Positions 12,761 through 25,689 of a DNA stretch of 64,000 nt are shown here, one piece after another (within the stretch, counting starts at the first letter, position 1; every line of letters starts with the position of its first letter). The stretch lies in assembly GCF_027744825.2 (NCBI RefSeq), contig NC_071339.1, forward strand, positions 23,871,501 through 23,935,500, in the 5' to 3' direction. The stretch is from Synchiropus splendidus. Lineage: Eukaryota; Chordata; Actinopteri; Syngnathiformes; Callionymidae. The translations under genes and the position numbers were made by a program. A model generated the notes under the pieces. That model made no database searches, was not told where the DNA came from, and saw only the letters and a list, made by a program, of their open reading frames with translations.

Positions 12761-13467
12761 CAGTGGTGCCTCGGTTTTCGAACGTCTTGGAATTCGAACA
12801 AAAATTTCTAGATTTTTTTGCTGCGGATTTCGAAAGAAAATCCAGAACTCGAACGCCCCGGCAAAAACATAACGTGCGCGGACCGATCAACTGACCCACG
12901 ACGTACTTTGTTATTGTGTATAACGCAGCCTCTGCATGCAGACGTGTCCCGCTAGCTACATTTACTGACTCTTTTTTCTTCATATTGAGGTGTAAAACCT
13001 TTCCTATCTTCGCACTGGACCGTGGTAGAGTGTCACAGGGGAGGTGCTCGCTCTCGACACCTCCGTGGCTGGACCGCGCACTCCAGGGTTTGATGTCCTG
13101 TTGTCGGCTGGAGCTGGGACAGGGATGTGGCGAGTCTGGGACAGAGCGTTACTTGGTTTATGACTTAGTCACAGCCAAACTGCACAGAAGCGCACATTGA
13201 GAGCTGGACACGCACCGGGCACCTCTTCACTTCTGGAGAGACATCACTCACTCTGGAATCCATCCCACATGCAGTGGCCACACAGACGAACAGCGCACCT
13301 GCAGCCAGCACACTACATTCATTCCTACAAAAGCCTGTTTTAAGGCTTTGAACGCATTATTTTTTTCCCCATTAATGGTAATGGGAAAAATCGATTCAGA
13401 TTTCGAACAATTCGCTTCTCAAACGGCCGTCTGGAACTGATTGCGGTCGAGAACCGAGGTACCACTG
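12761..13467. mobile_element. Complete non-autonomous Tc1/mariner-type (Tigger/pogo-like) element, 707 bp
   Basis: The left end reads cagtggtgcctcggttttcg. The right end, read inward on the other strand, is cagtggtacctcggttctcg. These are imperfect terminal inverted repeats matching at 18 of the first 20 bases. Each end is flanked by TA (12759-12760 and 13468-13469), the target duplication expected for the Tc1/mariner superfamily. The phrases 'ggaattcgaac' and 'gattt cgaac' just inside both ends continue the inverted symmetry. The 'ctcggttttcgaac' wording is typical of Tigger/pogo-like elements in vertebrates. The interior is not AT-rich and holds no transposase motif, so the copy is non-autonomous. 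Open frames inside (12753-12983 minus, 12916-13200 plus) have no domain. Its full length and both target duplications make the boundaries secure; the family name is an inference. Confidence 0.85.
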
Positions 13468-13469
13468 TA

Positions 13470-16400
13470 TAGACAAAAGCAAACGACACGATACTAAACC
13501 TCAACACCAGAGGGATACAGAGTCCGATAAAGAAAATCCAGGAAAAGAATCCAGGAACAGAAAGCGCCAAAAGCGCAAACGGAAGGGAAGAAACCAGTTT
13601 CCAGGGCACGGAAATAAATCCACAGGATTGGGGGAGAGGAACAACGGAGATCAGGCACAGACACACGAGAAAAGAATGGAGACTGATCAGAAAAACTTAC
13701 TAACACGCATGTATAACTGCCAGTCAGTAAATCCACGTCACGACTGATGTCCACAACAGGCTTTTATTGCTCTTTGAGACTCATTGAAGACACTGTGAAA
13801 ACTGATTGAAAAGAAAAAGCAATTTCAGCTTTCATCAAAGATAATTACTTTCAGTAATGTTGTGTGAGATTCAAACAAACTTTATCAATCCGCACCCAGA
13901 ACAACGGAAACAATTCTAATTCTTAGTTCGCTCTTTCTTATTCAACATTCTAATCGTGCTCAATAAAAACAAGAGACCATATTAAAGGCCATATTAAATA
14001 AATTAATGTTTTCCAAAAAACAAATTTTCTGAAGCAACTCCCATTACGGCATGGGAAATACATCCACATTGAGGAAAAGAGTCATTCATGAAACGATCAT
14101 GGGCACAGAGGGTCATACCAGAGCAAATGGAACAAAGTTTCAAGTAGAGCGGTAGATGATTAGATGATTGGGCTCAGGTGCATGTGTGAGTGAAGCCTGT
14201 ATGGCAGGAAGAAGACCCCAATCCTGGAAGAGAGGAGAGAAAAACGAGAGCAGAAGTTGTCCAAAACAAATAAGACCAGGCAGAGGGAGTTCGGGACAGA
14301 TTCCAGTGGCCCTAAAGAAGAAACCTAGACATTAAACAAGACACTCTCATCTCATGACCTACTATCCAATGAAACTTCATGAAAAAAAGAATGAATGAAT
14401 GAATTGGATCCTCGATGTTTGAGGCTGGTTTTTATATAGATCACCGCATGAATCACAGGTTTCAGGTGATTTACTACGATGTTTAGTGACCATTTGAAAA
14501 CAACTGCGACTTGCAGACCGATTGCAAAACTTGTGTGCTTCATGTGTTTGGAGAGACACACAAGTGCTTGAAGCCAACTCCCATTGACCGCACCATTAAC
14601 CATTGCTGTCACACGGAACTGCAAAGCTCAAGGAACGTTTGCCATGTACCAAAATTAAGCACAAAAATGTCAGCACTTCTTGGTGCCTTTAACTCCTGGT
14701 TGTAGCATAGCATTTTTTGAGTTGTGGTTTCTGACCCTTTTTAAATGCAATTCAACATTTAGGGCAGAGTTTGGTACAATTGCCCCATTTTCTGGACTGT
14801 CCAGAATTGCCTGGTAAAAAAAAAATAATAATAATAATAAAAATCACCTCTCAAAACATAAAAGATGGTCCTTTTAGTCATCCGTGGTAAATGCTTGAAA
14901 TGTCTCAAAAATGTGAATATTAGTTGTTTTTTTTTTCACAGAGAAGTTTTAGGATCTTTATCTGACTGTATTTCATCAGAAAAACGTGAAACTTTACAAA
15001 TGTGTTCGCTTTTATTTTATTTATTCTAAAATTGATTAGGTCGTAGATTCCAAGTATTCGACTCAATTTAGTTCATACTTGAATGAGTTATTCCCCTTTT
15101 CTTGTGTCACTCCATTTTATACAGTATCTTCCCTTCACCTTCATCTGTCTTTGCGTTCTTGCCACTGTCTCTGAAAGCAGTGCAAGCCTGTAACCCTGCC
15201 CGGCTCAAACCTACAGGGACTCAATTATCGAGGTTTGGATTAATTAGGAAATGGAATGAAATTAAAGAAAAGACAGTCGGTCGAAACAACAGCAACGAAA
15301 GGAGAAAAATTAATTAATACAGTTTAAAAACAGACCCATAGACATTTTGTTTTGTGTAATGTTCCTTTGATTTTCCACCCCCCCTTTCTTACCAGTTCAT
15401 GCGCAGTCCCTGATGGCCCCTCCAAAATATTTCTCTTCATGAGTACCGGCGAAGTAGTGTCAAGAAGAAAATGGCCTCGGCTGAGCGACACATTTCAACA
15501 AACACTCAAAGGATAGCATAACATGCTAGCCACATAAGATTGCATAATAACTCAAGTTAGCACACCATTTTTTAACTATTCACACTGACTCAAGACGTAC
15601 ACAAGCAGTCGAGAAGTACAGCAAAAGAACACTCACCTTAAGTACAAAAGCTTTAGTGGAGGTTAGTATTCAAAATAAACAGCAATCTGGCGCTCAAATG
15701 TTGAGTCACTTGCAGACTTAGGCCCTGTTGACACATAGACCTCCCGTTTGTACCATTTGTTGATGCGGAAACGATGTACAAATAATGCTTTTTAAAAATG
15801 TCGGCCAGACAGGAGATCCTGAAAAACTCCGGTCGCACGCTTGGATATAAACTAAGTATGGTGGAGAAAAGGCAGACACTGTCCGTCACAATATGCGGCA
15901 GAACACTTGCCTCCCCTTCCTTCTGAGTAGCAGCAGAAATTATGTTGGTGGCAGTCAACATAAATTGCATGTTTGCATTTGCAAATATAGCTGCTACACT
16001 GTTACTACAGTTTTGGAATGTCCTTGCAGCACACGTGTAATGGATAACTGTGTACAGAATTATCCTTCAAAATGGAGAGGGTGAAGTGCCAGTTTCTCAA
16101 AAAAGCAGATCAATTAAACGTATGCAGCAATCCACAGCAGGAACAATTCTGTTGGCACAAGCTAGCATTACATTTCATGTGAGCTCTCAAAGTTATTCTG
16201 GAATCTATATATTAAAAAAAAGTCTTGTAATCATATTTATGGTAATAGAGCCAACTTGTATTGATGTCTTTGTCATTAATATGGAGTGAGGTCAGCACAT
16301 CATACGTTGACAGTAACTGCTTCCTTTTTGTGGTTAACTTTGTCAAAATCTCACTTTCCTGTAACATTCCTGTAAACAGAACTTCATCTCTGACAGCTCC

Positions 16401-17595
16401 TCATCTCCCAGTGACTTCCTCCAGCCTCCTCTGGCAGTCTTTACCTGTCTTTGCAGCTCACGTCTCCTCTGGCAACGCCGCTATTCCCATCACCAGCCTG
16501 TCACGGACGCCACATTTGCATGGCGGTCCTGGCCCGCCACGATCATAGATTCAGCCAAGAAACAGTCTTCTCCCGACGCTGCCTGAGGTTCAAGGTTGTG
16601 AGGTCAAAGCACACACACACACACACACACACATGCAGCAGCACACATGGGAGCGAGCAGCAGAAATGCAGAAGAGAAGAGAGGAGAGAAAGAGGGCATG
16701 TTGAATGCTGTTGAACTAACTGGTAGATTTTTGTCGGAAAATAATACAGAAGATTTTCCAATATTGATTGCAGGCCAGGGTCAAAGCTCCATTGACATGT
16801 CTGAATTTATCAAACAGATGATTTGACAGAGGACTGCGAACATGATTGCTCCGTCTCTGTTTCAAGTTTTAAATTGTTGTCTGCCATGCTTCAATGTAGT
16901 ATCAATCTACGAAATAATACTGTTAACTTTTGGTTCTACATTCACTATGGACCAAATTGACAGGTTTGTCTCAGCACCTGAATTTTTGAGGCCAAAAGCT
17001 GCTAATGGTCTGCCTCTGTCATTTTAAATTCCACTCAGGCTTGGCTGTCAGAGCGGGCCTTTCATTTTGTTTTTGGCGACAGGTGTCGAATAAATGAACA
17101 AAGAAAGCTTTTTATCCATCATTAGGTTCGATTCAAAGATAAAAAAGAAGAACAGTCTCGCCCACAGCCGTGCATTTTTCCATCTTATTTTCCATTTAGA
17201 AAAAAATACTAAACCACAAAACTTGAAAACATCAGATCGATAATTTATTCCAGAACTTATATTTTCAACTTTGATTGCTGACCCACTTGCTTTCCATTCC
17301 ATTTAAAACACATTATGCTAATAGCATAACACAGACTGAGAAAGTTTGGCAGGAGTCACGCATGCATGTGGATGGATTGGCTCATGCATACATTAAACAG
17401 TAGATATTCGCTCAAATGCAGAATAGGGAGCTAATGAACAAAGCAAACTGAATCTGTTTGAACTGTGCCAGATCTTAATTCTGCCTCCAGATGTTTAAGA
17501 CGTCTACTACCCTGTAACTGTGTACAGAGTTCCAAAAGAATGTCTTTGGGGTCAAATCAAAGCATAAGCAGACATCATGGTAATACATGTATTGA
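13470..17595. other. No gene seen; small microsatellites
   Basis: No coding region is supportable. An A-rich (AAT)n run is at about 14816-14843, and poly-T tracts occur near 14928-14938. The frames at 13340-13754 on the minus strand are rich in hydrophobic residues but have no domain or splice context. The segment 16370-16560 is GC-richer than its surroundings and contains an octamer-like atttgcat at 16514, but there is no firm evidence of function. Confidence 0.5.
16610..16633. repeat. (CA)12 microsatellite
   Basis: Twelve uninterrupted CA units, followed by a purine-rich patch (gagaagagaggagagaaaga) at about 16673-16693. Confidence 0.95.
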
Positions 17596-17599
17596 ACAG

Positions 17600-18520
17600 C
17601 CCTAATGCAACTCATGGTAACTGCACTCATTTCTCATCCCAGTATTTACTGCAGCATTTCCTTCTCCTCCATCATCGTCTGCCATATGCATCCTCTCTAC
17701 TGACATCTAAGAATTTCATAGCCTCCATTTTCACACCTAAAACTTTGACATGCATTATGAAGTTTTCTATCGCTGTTTCTTCAGACCTGGACAAAGTCAG
17801 GTCTTGGGGCCACATTTGACCCTTAGACTGGATATATGTGAACCTCGTTCAAAACATTACTTCAAATGTTATTAAAATATTCTGTTACTTTTTGACAGTG
17901 TTTATTTTATCTCAAAATACATGAAAAGAAATATTCAAATAGCTATATGTAATAATTCCCATGCAATCAAATAATATTTTAAGGTTTGATGATATTATTG
18001 CAATTATTAATATATTTTTATCTACAAATATCTAGCACTGTATGTTTTTCATTTTGTTCTTGTTACTTTTAATTCTTTATCCCTTCTTTCTTGTGGCTCC
18101 TTACAACTTTCATTTGATGTTATTGTGACCCCCTTCGCTTACACTCTAGTCAAAGATCACTCCTGATAGTCATCATGGCACTTGTTTGTAATTCTATGTC
18201 TTATTTAATTTTTGCCATCGATGGTTGTCAGAACAGGTCAGCTTCCTCCATCTTCACCTATCTTGAGCATTCTCCCAAGTCATCCTCATCAGGTCCTACC
18301 CAACTTCTTTTGCCCCCCTAACATTCTTTTAGCCAGCTCTAACATTCCTCGTCCAACCTCTACACATTTCCAAACCAATCAGGAACTTTGTCTTAAATCC
18401 AGGCAACATGAGCTGTCCCTCTGATACTCTCAGTTCTGATCATGTCCTTTCTAATCGCAACAATGTCTTCATCCCTGACACTCAAGCCTCTGTCCTGTTT
18501 CCTCCACTCTCTTAATTTTT
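17600..18520 (-). mobile_element. RTE-clade LINE 3' fragment, degenerate
   Basis: On the plus strand, 18225-18520 reads as the antisense of the 3' part of the ORF2 of a multicopy fish RTE-like LINE. Recognisable phrases are cctccatcttcacctatctt, ttctcccaagtcatcctc, aacatgagctgtccctctga, ttctgatcatgtcctttct, atgtcttcatccctgacact and cctctgtcctgttt. No open frame survives. The block at 17600-17760 contains 'catcatcgtctgccatatgc' and 'aatttcatagcctcc', which I think belong to the same element's distal end, with less certainty; 17760-18220 between them is not clearly part of it. The element lies on the minus strand like the copies at 25.7 and 56.6 kb. It would have encoded the thumb and carboxy-terminal part of the endonuclease/reverse transcriptase. 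It is dead. Confidence 0.55.
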
Positions 18521-20515
18521 ACACTACATAACATATAACTTTATAGCTTTATTACTGAAAGCTCTGATGGGGAAAGACCTTTGTCCCATGATAACTTGAC
18601 TATGTACCTTTTTCTTTTATCAGCACAGATCAAAGAGAGTCTCGCACCCCACTGAGCCATAACCAATTTCAAACTTAACAATCAGTGTACACAAAGAAGA
18701 GAGGGTTGCAGACAGAGTTCTCGGTGCACAAAGACAAGTAGGTTACGCATGGACAAAGGTCTTTCAGCATCACAGTGGGGTTAAAACACAGGCAAACCTT
18801 TGGAAAAGTTTTGTACCAGAATGCACTTCCTGACTTCAAAAGATTTTCTTATTAAGTCACAGAAACTTTTGTGTACGCCACAGTGATACAGACATTGCTG
18901 CTATAATGTCGGTTACACCGCTGTAGCACGGCATTCATTTGCTGCAGCAGAAATGTTGCCCCGAAAAAGCAATTTCCCACTCCATCAAACTGTAAAGAAG
19001 CAAAGGCACTTTCTGTGCTGAAGGCATCACTAGATGATATTTACCCGCTCACCAAGTGACCAGTGTGGACGCAGAGTAATTGTTTTCATTTTCAGTCCTC
19101 CCTATGGTGTGTGTTGTTGGACATGTAAATCAACAATCCAAAAAGTGGGTTCATTGTGTTCATTCGATGATTACGCCACCCTGAAGTATTCCCGAGATCA
19201 GTGTCGGTTTTTGTCAAGACCACAGCTGTAGAGTTGTTTTTTTTATCACAAATATGTGAAATCAGAATGGTAAAATGTAAAAACTGGTGCCGGATTGCCA
19301 CTGACGTTCCCTTAAATGAACCTTATCTACATCAGCAGTGCTCAGCAAGATGTGAAATCAATGTTATTAATGTTATTAATAATTACCATGGGTAATCATG
19401 GATTGGCGAAGGTCATGTACAGTATTGGTTTTTCCATCTCTTCATGCATTCTTTTTGTGAACTGAAGAAAACAAATGGTTTGACAATGGCACCTAAGTTA
19501 AATCTTCCCTGTTTGATTAATTTAGGACCACATTACCGGCCCGGCATTTGGGATTAGATGCTACCTCAACCTCCCCTACTGTGACTCAGTTGATATTCCA
19601 GGTCTGGCCGAATTCAGACTCAAACGTGGAGCTGCTTTCCAAACATTTCCTAAGAAACCTGATTCTTCTTGTCTAGACGGCTGATTTCAGCGTATTTCAG
19701 CCATTTTCTAACCCGACATGCTCCTTTTGAATGATGGATCGGACGGATGCCTCCTTCATATTTCTATTTCAGCTGTCTTGTTAAGTTAAAACATAACCAA
19801 TCTGAGCACCGTTGACAGAAGAATGATGGAAAGATGGAAATGGCTTCAAAGAATTTTTTTCAGACAATTTATTGTTTCATAAATTTGAATGGTTATTACA
19901 TTTTTAAGTTTTGACACATCACATAGGTCCTTCCGTCCATCAGAAGTGCTACAATAAAATGTTCAAGGACACAAAAGTGAAACATGGAAACCATGAAGAG
20001 ATGATCAATAGAACACACATTTGCAGTGCCTTTGTTCTGGACTTCAGTTTTTCCCTTTATTGTGTTCTATGCCAGAGTTACTGTCTTTTTGAACTTTCAG
20101 TAATGAAAAAATAAACCTTCAGAGCTTATTTGAAAGAAAAGTTCATCATGTTTAATGGGAATTATTTTTTCATTAGAAAACCTCCCTAAAGCACAATTCC
20201 CTGATGGAGTATAGCCTGAGTGGCATTCATAAAATTGGAAATCTGTGATCATAAGTAAACGCACTGAAATTGAACAGGTGAGTGTCGCGCGCAAAAAAAA
20301 ACCAAAAAAAAACAAAAACGTTTCATGCTCAGTTGAAGATGGAACTATGCTTTTATTTCAGCTTTTTTGTGAGCGATTGAAACACTGACTGGAATTTTCT
20401 CATTCTCTCTGGACTACAGCTTTTCTGGGTTACAGGGACATTGAGGAATTACATTTCCCTGCAGAGACAAGGCATGATATTAATAATAACCCCCCAAAGA
20501 CCTTGCTCTTCCTCC
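18521..20515. other. No gene seen
   Basis: Unique-looking AT-rich DNA with no supportable gene and no clear repeat. Small overlapping frames at 19034-19395 lie on both strands and have no domain. Confidence 0.5.
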
Positions 20516-20519
20516 CAAC

Positions 20520-20830
20520 ATGCCCCTGTCTATAATTACCTCGTTAATAGAATCATTTAAATCTGTCTAATTAGCTTTATCAATTAAATTCAATTTAGCC
20601 GATCGCACTCTTCCCATTAAAAACGGGTTGGGGGGGGTTGGAGGGGAAGAAAAATGGCAGCAGAAGTGACGGATAAAAAAACGCCTTGCGTTGTAATAAC
20701 CACTAATGCGGCACCTAATTACTGAGGTAAATTGATCATTTTGTCTTAATTGATTTTGGCCTGTTAAAGGGGCACGTCGCCAACAGCGTTGGTGCGCCCT
20801 GAGCACTTTATCTGGATGACAGTAATTGGA
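20520..20830. promoter_or_regulatory. Candidate conserved non-coding element
   Basis: This stretch packs several homeodomain-type cores into about 300 bases: ctataattacc, tctaattagc, tcaattaaat, cctaattactg and cttaattgat. They are interspersed with GC-bearing blocks such as gccgatcgcactcttccc and aaaggggcacgtcgccaac, and there is no microsatellite or recognisable transposon sequence apart from a G run near 20630-20638. That mixture is typical of vertebrate developmental enhancers. The sequence does not prove it: no alignment was available. The neighbouring 20830-20980 may belong to the same unit. There is no coding evidence; the minus-strand frame over 20567-20806 has no domain. Confidence 0.3.
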
Positions 20831-21519
20831 GGTGAATGGTCTGGTTTCTTGTCTTCTTGTCTCGGCCGTAACGACACACGCAAGATATAAATCATCACTA
20901 ATGGACGAGTATTGTCAGTCTGTCAAAGACGGACATGGAGATGGAGAGGATTTCCTCAATAATGGCTCAGGTAATGCTGACAAGAGACTTGCTCATCAAG
21001 AGTGAATCTATTTACAGCCAAATTATCAGAGCAGGATAGTGAGCTTAGAAAAGATTTTGCCATTGGAGTCAAAGGCAGGCTTAAATATGGATCTTTCTTT
21101 TGATGAAGAGCACCTTTTTGCTGATTCTGCATTATGGTAAAACATGCTTTCGGTCATATTCCTTTTTCTAAACAGTTTTTTTTTCAAAAAATATATTTGA
21201 AAAAGAACAGCGTTTTGGGACAATTCATGATCACAGCTTCAGTCCCGACACTTTCAGAGAGCACTGCTGACCCTACGGTGGCAGTCAACCTATTTTCTCA
21301 CCAAAGACAAGTGCTGTTTTTTTGTAAAGTTTCAAGTTTTTTTTCCTCCCACATTGGGTCCAGATTCTCTGTCAGATTGTGGTCCTCCTGTTTAGCTTCA
21401 CCATTTTCTCAGAGAAATGGAACTGTGGGGGGCGAAGAGAGAGGGATTTGACGCAGGAGAGGGAAGGGATTGTAGGTTTTCAGACTGAGGATGATGACAC
21501 TGTGAAAGGTACATTCACT
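20831..21519. other. No gene seen
   Basis: No gene or clear repeat. Poly-T runs occur near 21178-21186 and 21338-21346. Confidence 0.5.
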
Positions 21520-21533
21520 TGTGTGTGTGTGTC

Positions 21534-21623
<90 letters not shown>

Positions 21624-21632
21624 TGTGTGTGT
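21520..21632. repeat. (GT)n microsatellite
   Basis: A long GT array with 39 uninterrupted units at 21539-21616, flanked by gtctgtctgt on the left and a single A interruption on the right. The long 'VCVCV' and 'HTHTH' frames running through it on either strand are artefacts of the dinucleotide. Confidence 0.97.
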
Positions 21633-24600
21633 TCATCCACCTATAATTTGTCGGACAGAGAAGATATAGATCCACAGGTGATAGCCACCGCTCATTGCGT
21701 GTGTATGCGTCTGGTACTGTAGGATATTGCCCCGTGGAGGACAGTCCTAAACTTTTCTATCAATCATTAAGTACTGCTCAGCTCTGGACACACACCTACT
21801 GCACCTGCACTCCTGCCTTGCTCAGCCAAGGCTGGAGACCCCCGGCATGAACTTGAAAAGTCTTTCCTGAAAACTTTACAATATAAACATCAACTCATTC
21901 AAGAAGTGGGAAGTTCAGAGAGGCAAAACTTGGCTGTTTAGACTGTAAGTTGCCTTCACAGTTAAGACTGGGACAGACTGACTATAGTCTTTGATAACAT
22001 GTATTCAATAATCAGTCCATCAGTATGCATCATCTTTCAGAGGTCAGTCAACTTCCTGAGTCTCACCATGTCTTCCACATGTCCATGCATTTGACTCACC
22101 TCTTGTTTGGCCCTCACAAGTCATCAGAATTGACTGTCATTCACGATCCACTGGAGGATCCTTCCACTGTCATAGCTTCTTGACAAATGTACAATTCATG
22201 CTACTCCTCTACAGTGGCAGTAGATAAACAGATTCATGACAAATCACTCACTTAAATAAATAAGCTATTTATTTAAGTAATGGAGCTAAAACAATATGTA
22301 CCTCACCCTCACTCATCGCTGATCTCAGAGAGACAATGCAACACAGCACGCTGACTTCAATAAAGCGACCTCACACACGCTCAAGCAACGCATATCCCTG
22401 CAGGACCGAGCCGGTGGCTGTGCAACCTGGGGACTTTGGCACTCTGTGTATCAACCTCGCTGTGTTAAAGTCCTCAGAGACTCTCACCAGTAGCTCTGAC
22501 GGCAATAGAAACTCTCGTCTGCATTACAAAAGACGTTACCACGAGGAGCTCGGAGACGAGAGGGGTAAATAAACCATGCTTGCTCTTTGCTAGGGGTTCT
22601 GTTTTATTTTATTCATCAAGAAACCCTCAGAGACTTCAGCAGCGTGTCAGTGGAGAGTCTAGGAACGATGAGGAGAACCTGCATGTTTTCAGGTGGGAAT
22701 TGAAGAGGAATGGTTGCAAGATAGATATTCTGGTAGATATTGGTAAGGCCATTTGAATTTGAATTTGTGCTTATATATTTTTTTCAAAACTCCTCTAGTA
22801 TGTTCTGAATACAAAAATAATTCCATATGGACTGTTTATTTATATTTTTTTTATCTGTGGCATATTAATTTTGGGGTTTGAAAATATGTTTATGTGTCAT
22901 AATATTGGAGGATAAAGTTAGATTAGAAAGTTTATCCTTTGTCTCAGTGGTGAGATATTTAATTATCATGACTGCAGAGGTCAAAGATCACAATATAATG
23001 AAGAGATGAAGAGAACCGTAAATCATCTTGAAAAATGAAAGATCCATTGTTTTAACAGGTTCAGAATGAACAGGTAGCCATTGTTCTATTATTATTTTTT
23101 GCTTATTTTTGTATTTTTTATTTATTTTTTATTTATTTTTATTTTTATTTTTATTTTTTTACTTGTCTGTGTTGTGTTCAGACAGAAGCACTACGTTTTA
23201 TTCACCAGTCAAGAAACTTCTACCTTTGTCCTTTTAATTTAAAAATAAAAATGAAAAAAAAATACTACACACGCCATCTCCGGTTGAAACCAGTAATGCC
23301 AATCCACTGCAAACCTCGAGTGAGGTCTGTGCCCACGTGTGTCCCAATGTGTTTGTAGTTTACTCCTAAGGAGTAACTCTCACTTTCATCACCTGGTCCA
23401 ATCCTACAGCGGCATATACAACTTCTGCTTTCATTTCCCCATTTCTCTCTTCTTCCGGTCATAAAGTTCTCCAGAGCTTTCTTCCAGGACTTTGATTAGA
23501 AGAGCACCCAAGACCACCATCCTCCCACCTACGGTTCCCAGTTATAGAGATGGTTCTTCTTTGTTTTATCTCGTGTGATCACTTACCAGCTTTTGCTGCT
23601 TAGAGATTGAGCTTCAACAGCAGTGGTGGGATTGACAATTGATGTACAGTGCATTATCGGGCCACACCACAGACATAACTATCATCGCTAGATCTTTAAC
23701 CATTCCTTTTGGTAGTACTACTACTCAATTAAGGGAGGTGCAGAAGGGAGTAATCTCAATCAGGTTCATGGATGTGCTCAGGATGAACAAGAAAGGCTGT
23801 AGTGGAGGTGACCTTTAAGCATAAAGAAGTTGACATTTTCAGCAGACTTCAGAACTGATTATGTGTTTTTTAGGAAACAACAATGACACTGACTATGACC
23901 AATATGTAACCGAGGCAGAATGACTGTTGATCAAACCAAGCCGGTGTTGAAGATGATTAGATTTGGCCCAAAAAAATGTTGAAGAAATGTGAGATGTTTG
24001 AATATGTCGACTGGATGACATGAAATCATTTACAGAACCTGAGAGTCTGTTTTCTCTCTTCCATTCATGTAATTACTCAGCTTGGTACCCCACAGGTTTA
24101 AGAGAACTTGTGTGTGTGTGTGTTCTCACAAAACACACAATTCCATCACACACTCAAATATGTTGGTAATTACTCCTAACTGTGCACTGGTTGGTCACAG
24201 GTGTTGCCGCCAAATGAGTGTAAATGAAAGCCATTAATCGTAGCTGCGGGCGAAGCTGTAAGAGAGAGAGCGGTTAGGAAAAAACGGGGAGCATCAACAA
24301 CACGATGACTGCAGGTAGATGATGGATGGATGGACTGAGGGGATGATGAGTGGACAGAGGTGTCTTGAAAATATAGAGTGAGGTTCATGTAAGCAACAGG
24401 AAGAATTAATTTGAAAAAAAAGTTGATGAATGGTTTGGAATGTCTTGCCAGATAAACATTATCTTAATGACTTCATAACAAGCATTAATCAGCCACATTA
24501 TTTAAAGTTGGGTAACAAACAAAGTCATTTTAAAAGTCAGTTTGTGCGATGTGCTGCAGTTGTTGTGTGGATGATGTTTTGGATCAAGGCCTCAGAAGAA

Positions 24601-24825
24601 GAGATCGACAAACCTAGAAGTTTGGGTGCACACAGAAGTGTCAGACCTCACGGTATGAGTTGACCTTCCCTGACCACGACTTTTGAGATGATATGATAAA
24701 TCGATCATGCTAAAAAGATGTTATTTCTACGAGTAGAAGGTGATTCAGATCGAGGGTGGTACATACATGATTGCGTGACTGTGAGAGATGGCAAAGAATG
24801 CAAGTCACAGGAACTCACACCTAGT
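21633..24825. other. No gene seen; low-complexity patches
   Basis: No gene is supportable. A T-rich tract with (TTTTTAT)-like units is at about 23090-23160. A short GT run sits near 24109-24122. The frame at 22336-22572 has no recognisable domain. Confidence 0.5.
23090..23160. repeat. T-rich low-complexity tract
   Basis: Repeated ttttatttatttt units with almost no G or C, likely a decayed microsatellite or the tail of an old retroposed element on the minus strand. Confidence 0.8.
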
Positions 24826-25010
24826 GGTGGGTTTTAGTTACGGGCGAACAGGGCATCTGCCCGGGGTGGCATTTTTTGGGGGGTGGCTTTAGCCACGTAA
24901 AAATGAATAAATAAAGTAAATAAATAAAAACAGCCCCAGGAGGACTGGCAAATCCCTGCATTAAAAATGAACTACAAATGAAAATCAGAATCGTTCTCAA
25001 CAATCGCGTC
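24826..25010 (+). mobile_element. Possible DNA-transposon end (hAT-like)
   Basis: The phrases gggcgaacagggcatctgcc, cggggtggcattttttgg and ggggtggctttagccacg, followed by a run of aataaataaa units, resemble the terminal part of a multicopy hAT-like element of fish genomes whose ends carry 'gggcatttgcccagggcggc'-type wording. I see no partner end or target duplication, so it is probably a fragment. The following 25080-25350 bases may be its AT-rich interior, but I cannot show this. Confidence 0.35.
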
Positions 25011-25689
25011 GCTCCTCCATAGCTGTCATCCCTTCCTCCCTCACGCGACTGGGTCGTTATTGTTATTAGCGCAATTTGTTTTGCTGAAATAATTGAATTA
25101 ATTTTTCATGCAGAAACTGCTGGTGATGGGTGTAATCTTTCCCCAGCAGTGGATGGAGGAGGACCAGGATACAGGCTGCTCAGGTCTTTAACTAAGCTGG
25201 TGTTGAGAGAAATTCATACATTTTATTAGGAACTTTTGGGTTATTGATTGGTTGTTAAAAACACTGTAAATAGCATTGATAGTTTGTTTGATATTTAGAC
25301 AATGCACTAATTTTTTGATGTGTTAATATTAAAAATAAATGCACAAGAGACATGACGGCTGAACGTGAACTGTCACTCATGTGAATCATGCAGCTGAGCT
25401 TTAACCACTATCTATTGCAAAGTCATGTGACTTGATGATCAACTGCTGGATGTCAGAAATTGGCAGCTCTGCGTCTCATTCACTCCTAAAAAAATGTAAA
25501 TTGAGTTGCACCCTAAAAATCGTAGTCAATGAGTCAAAACACCTGAAGGGGGCACACATGCAAATGTTCCCCTTTGAAAAGTCGATTGATCTAGATCGAA
25601 CCCTAACCCATACTGATATCTCATTTTGCAGCGTCACTCAAAAGGTTTCTAGTGTGTGTCCAACAAGTATGCTGCACTGCATATGTCCT
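25011..25689. other. No gene seen
   Basis: No coding region or clear repeat. Contains an AT-rich stretch near 25200-25345. Confidence 0.5.

Noticed and set aside
13340..13754. Two hydrophobic minus-strand frames of 86-108 codons
   Set aside because: Composition only; partly inside the transposon right end; no domain or splice signals.
21379..21722. Frames with long cysteine-valine or histidine-threonine runs
   Set aside because: Direct translation of the (GT)n microsatellite on either strand.
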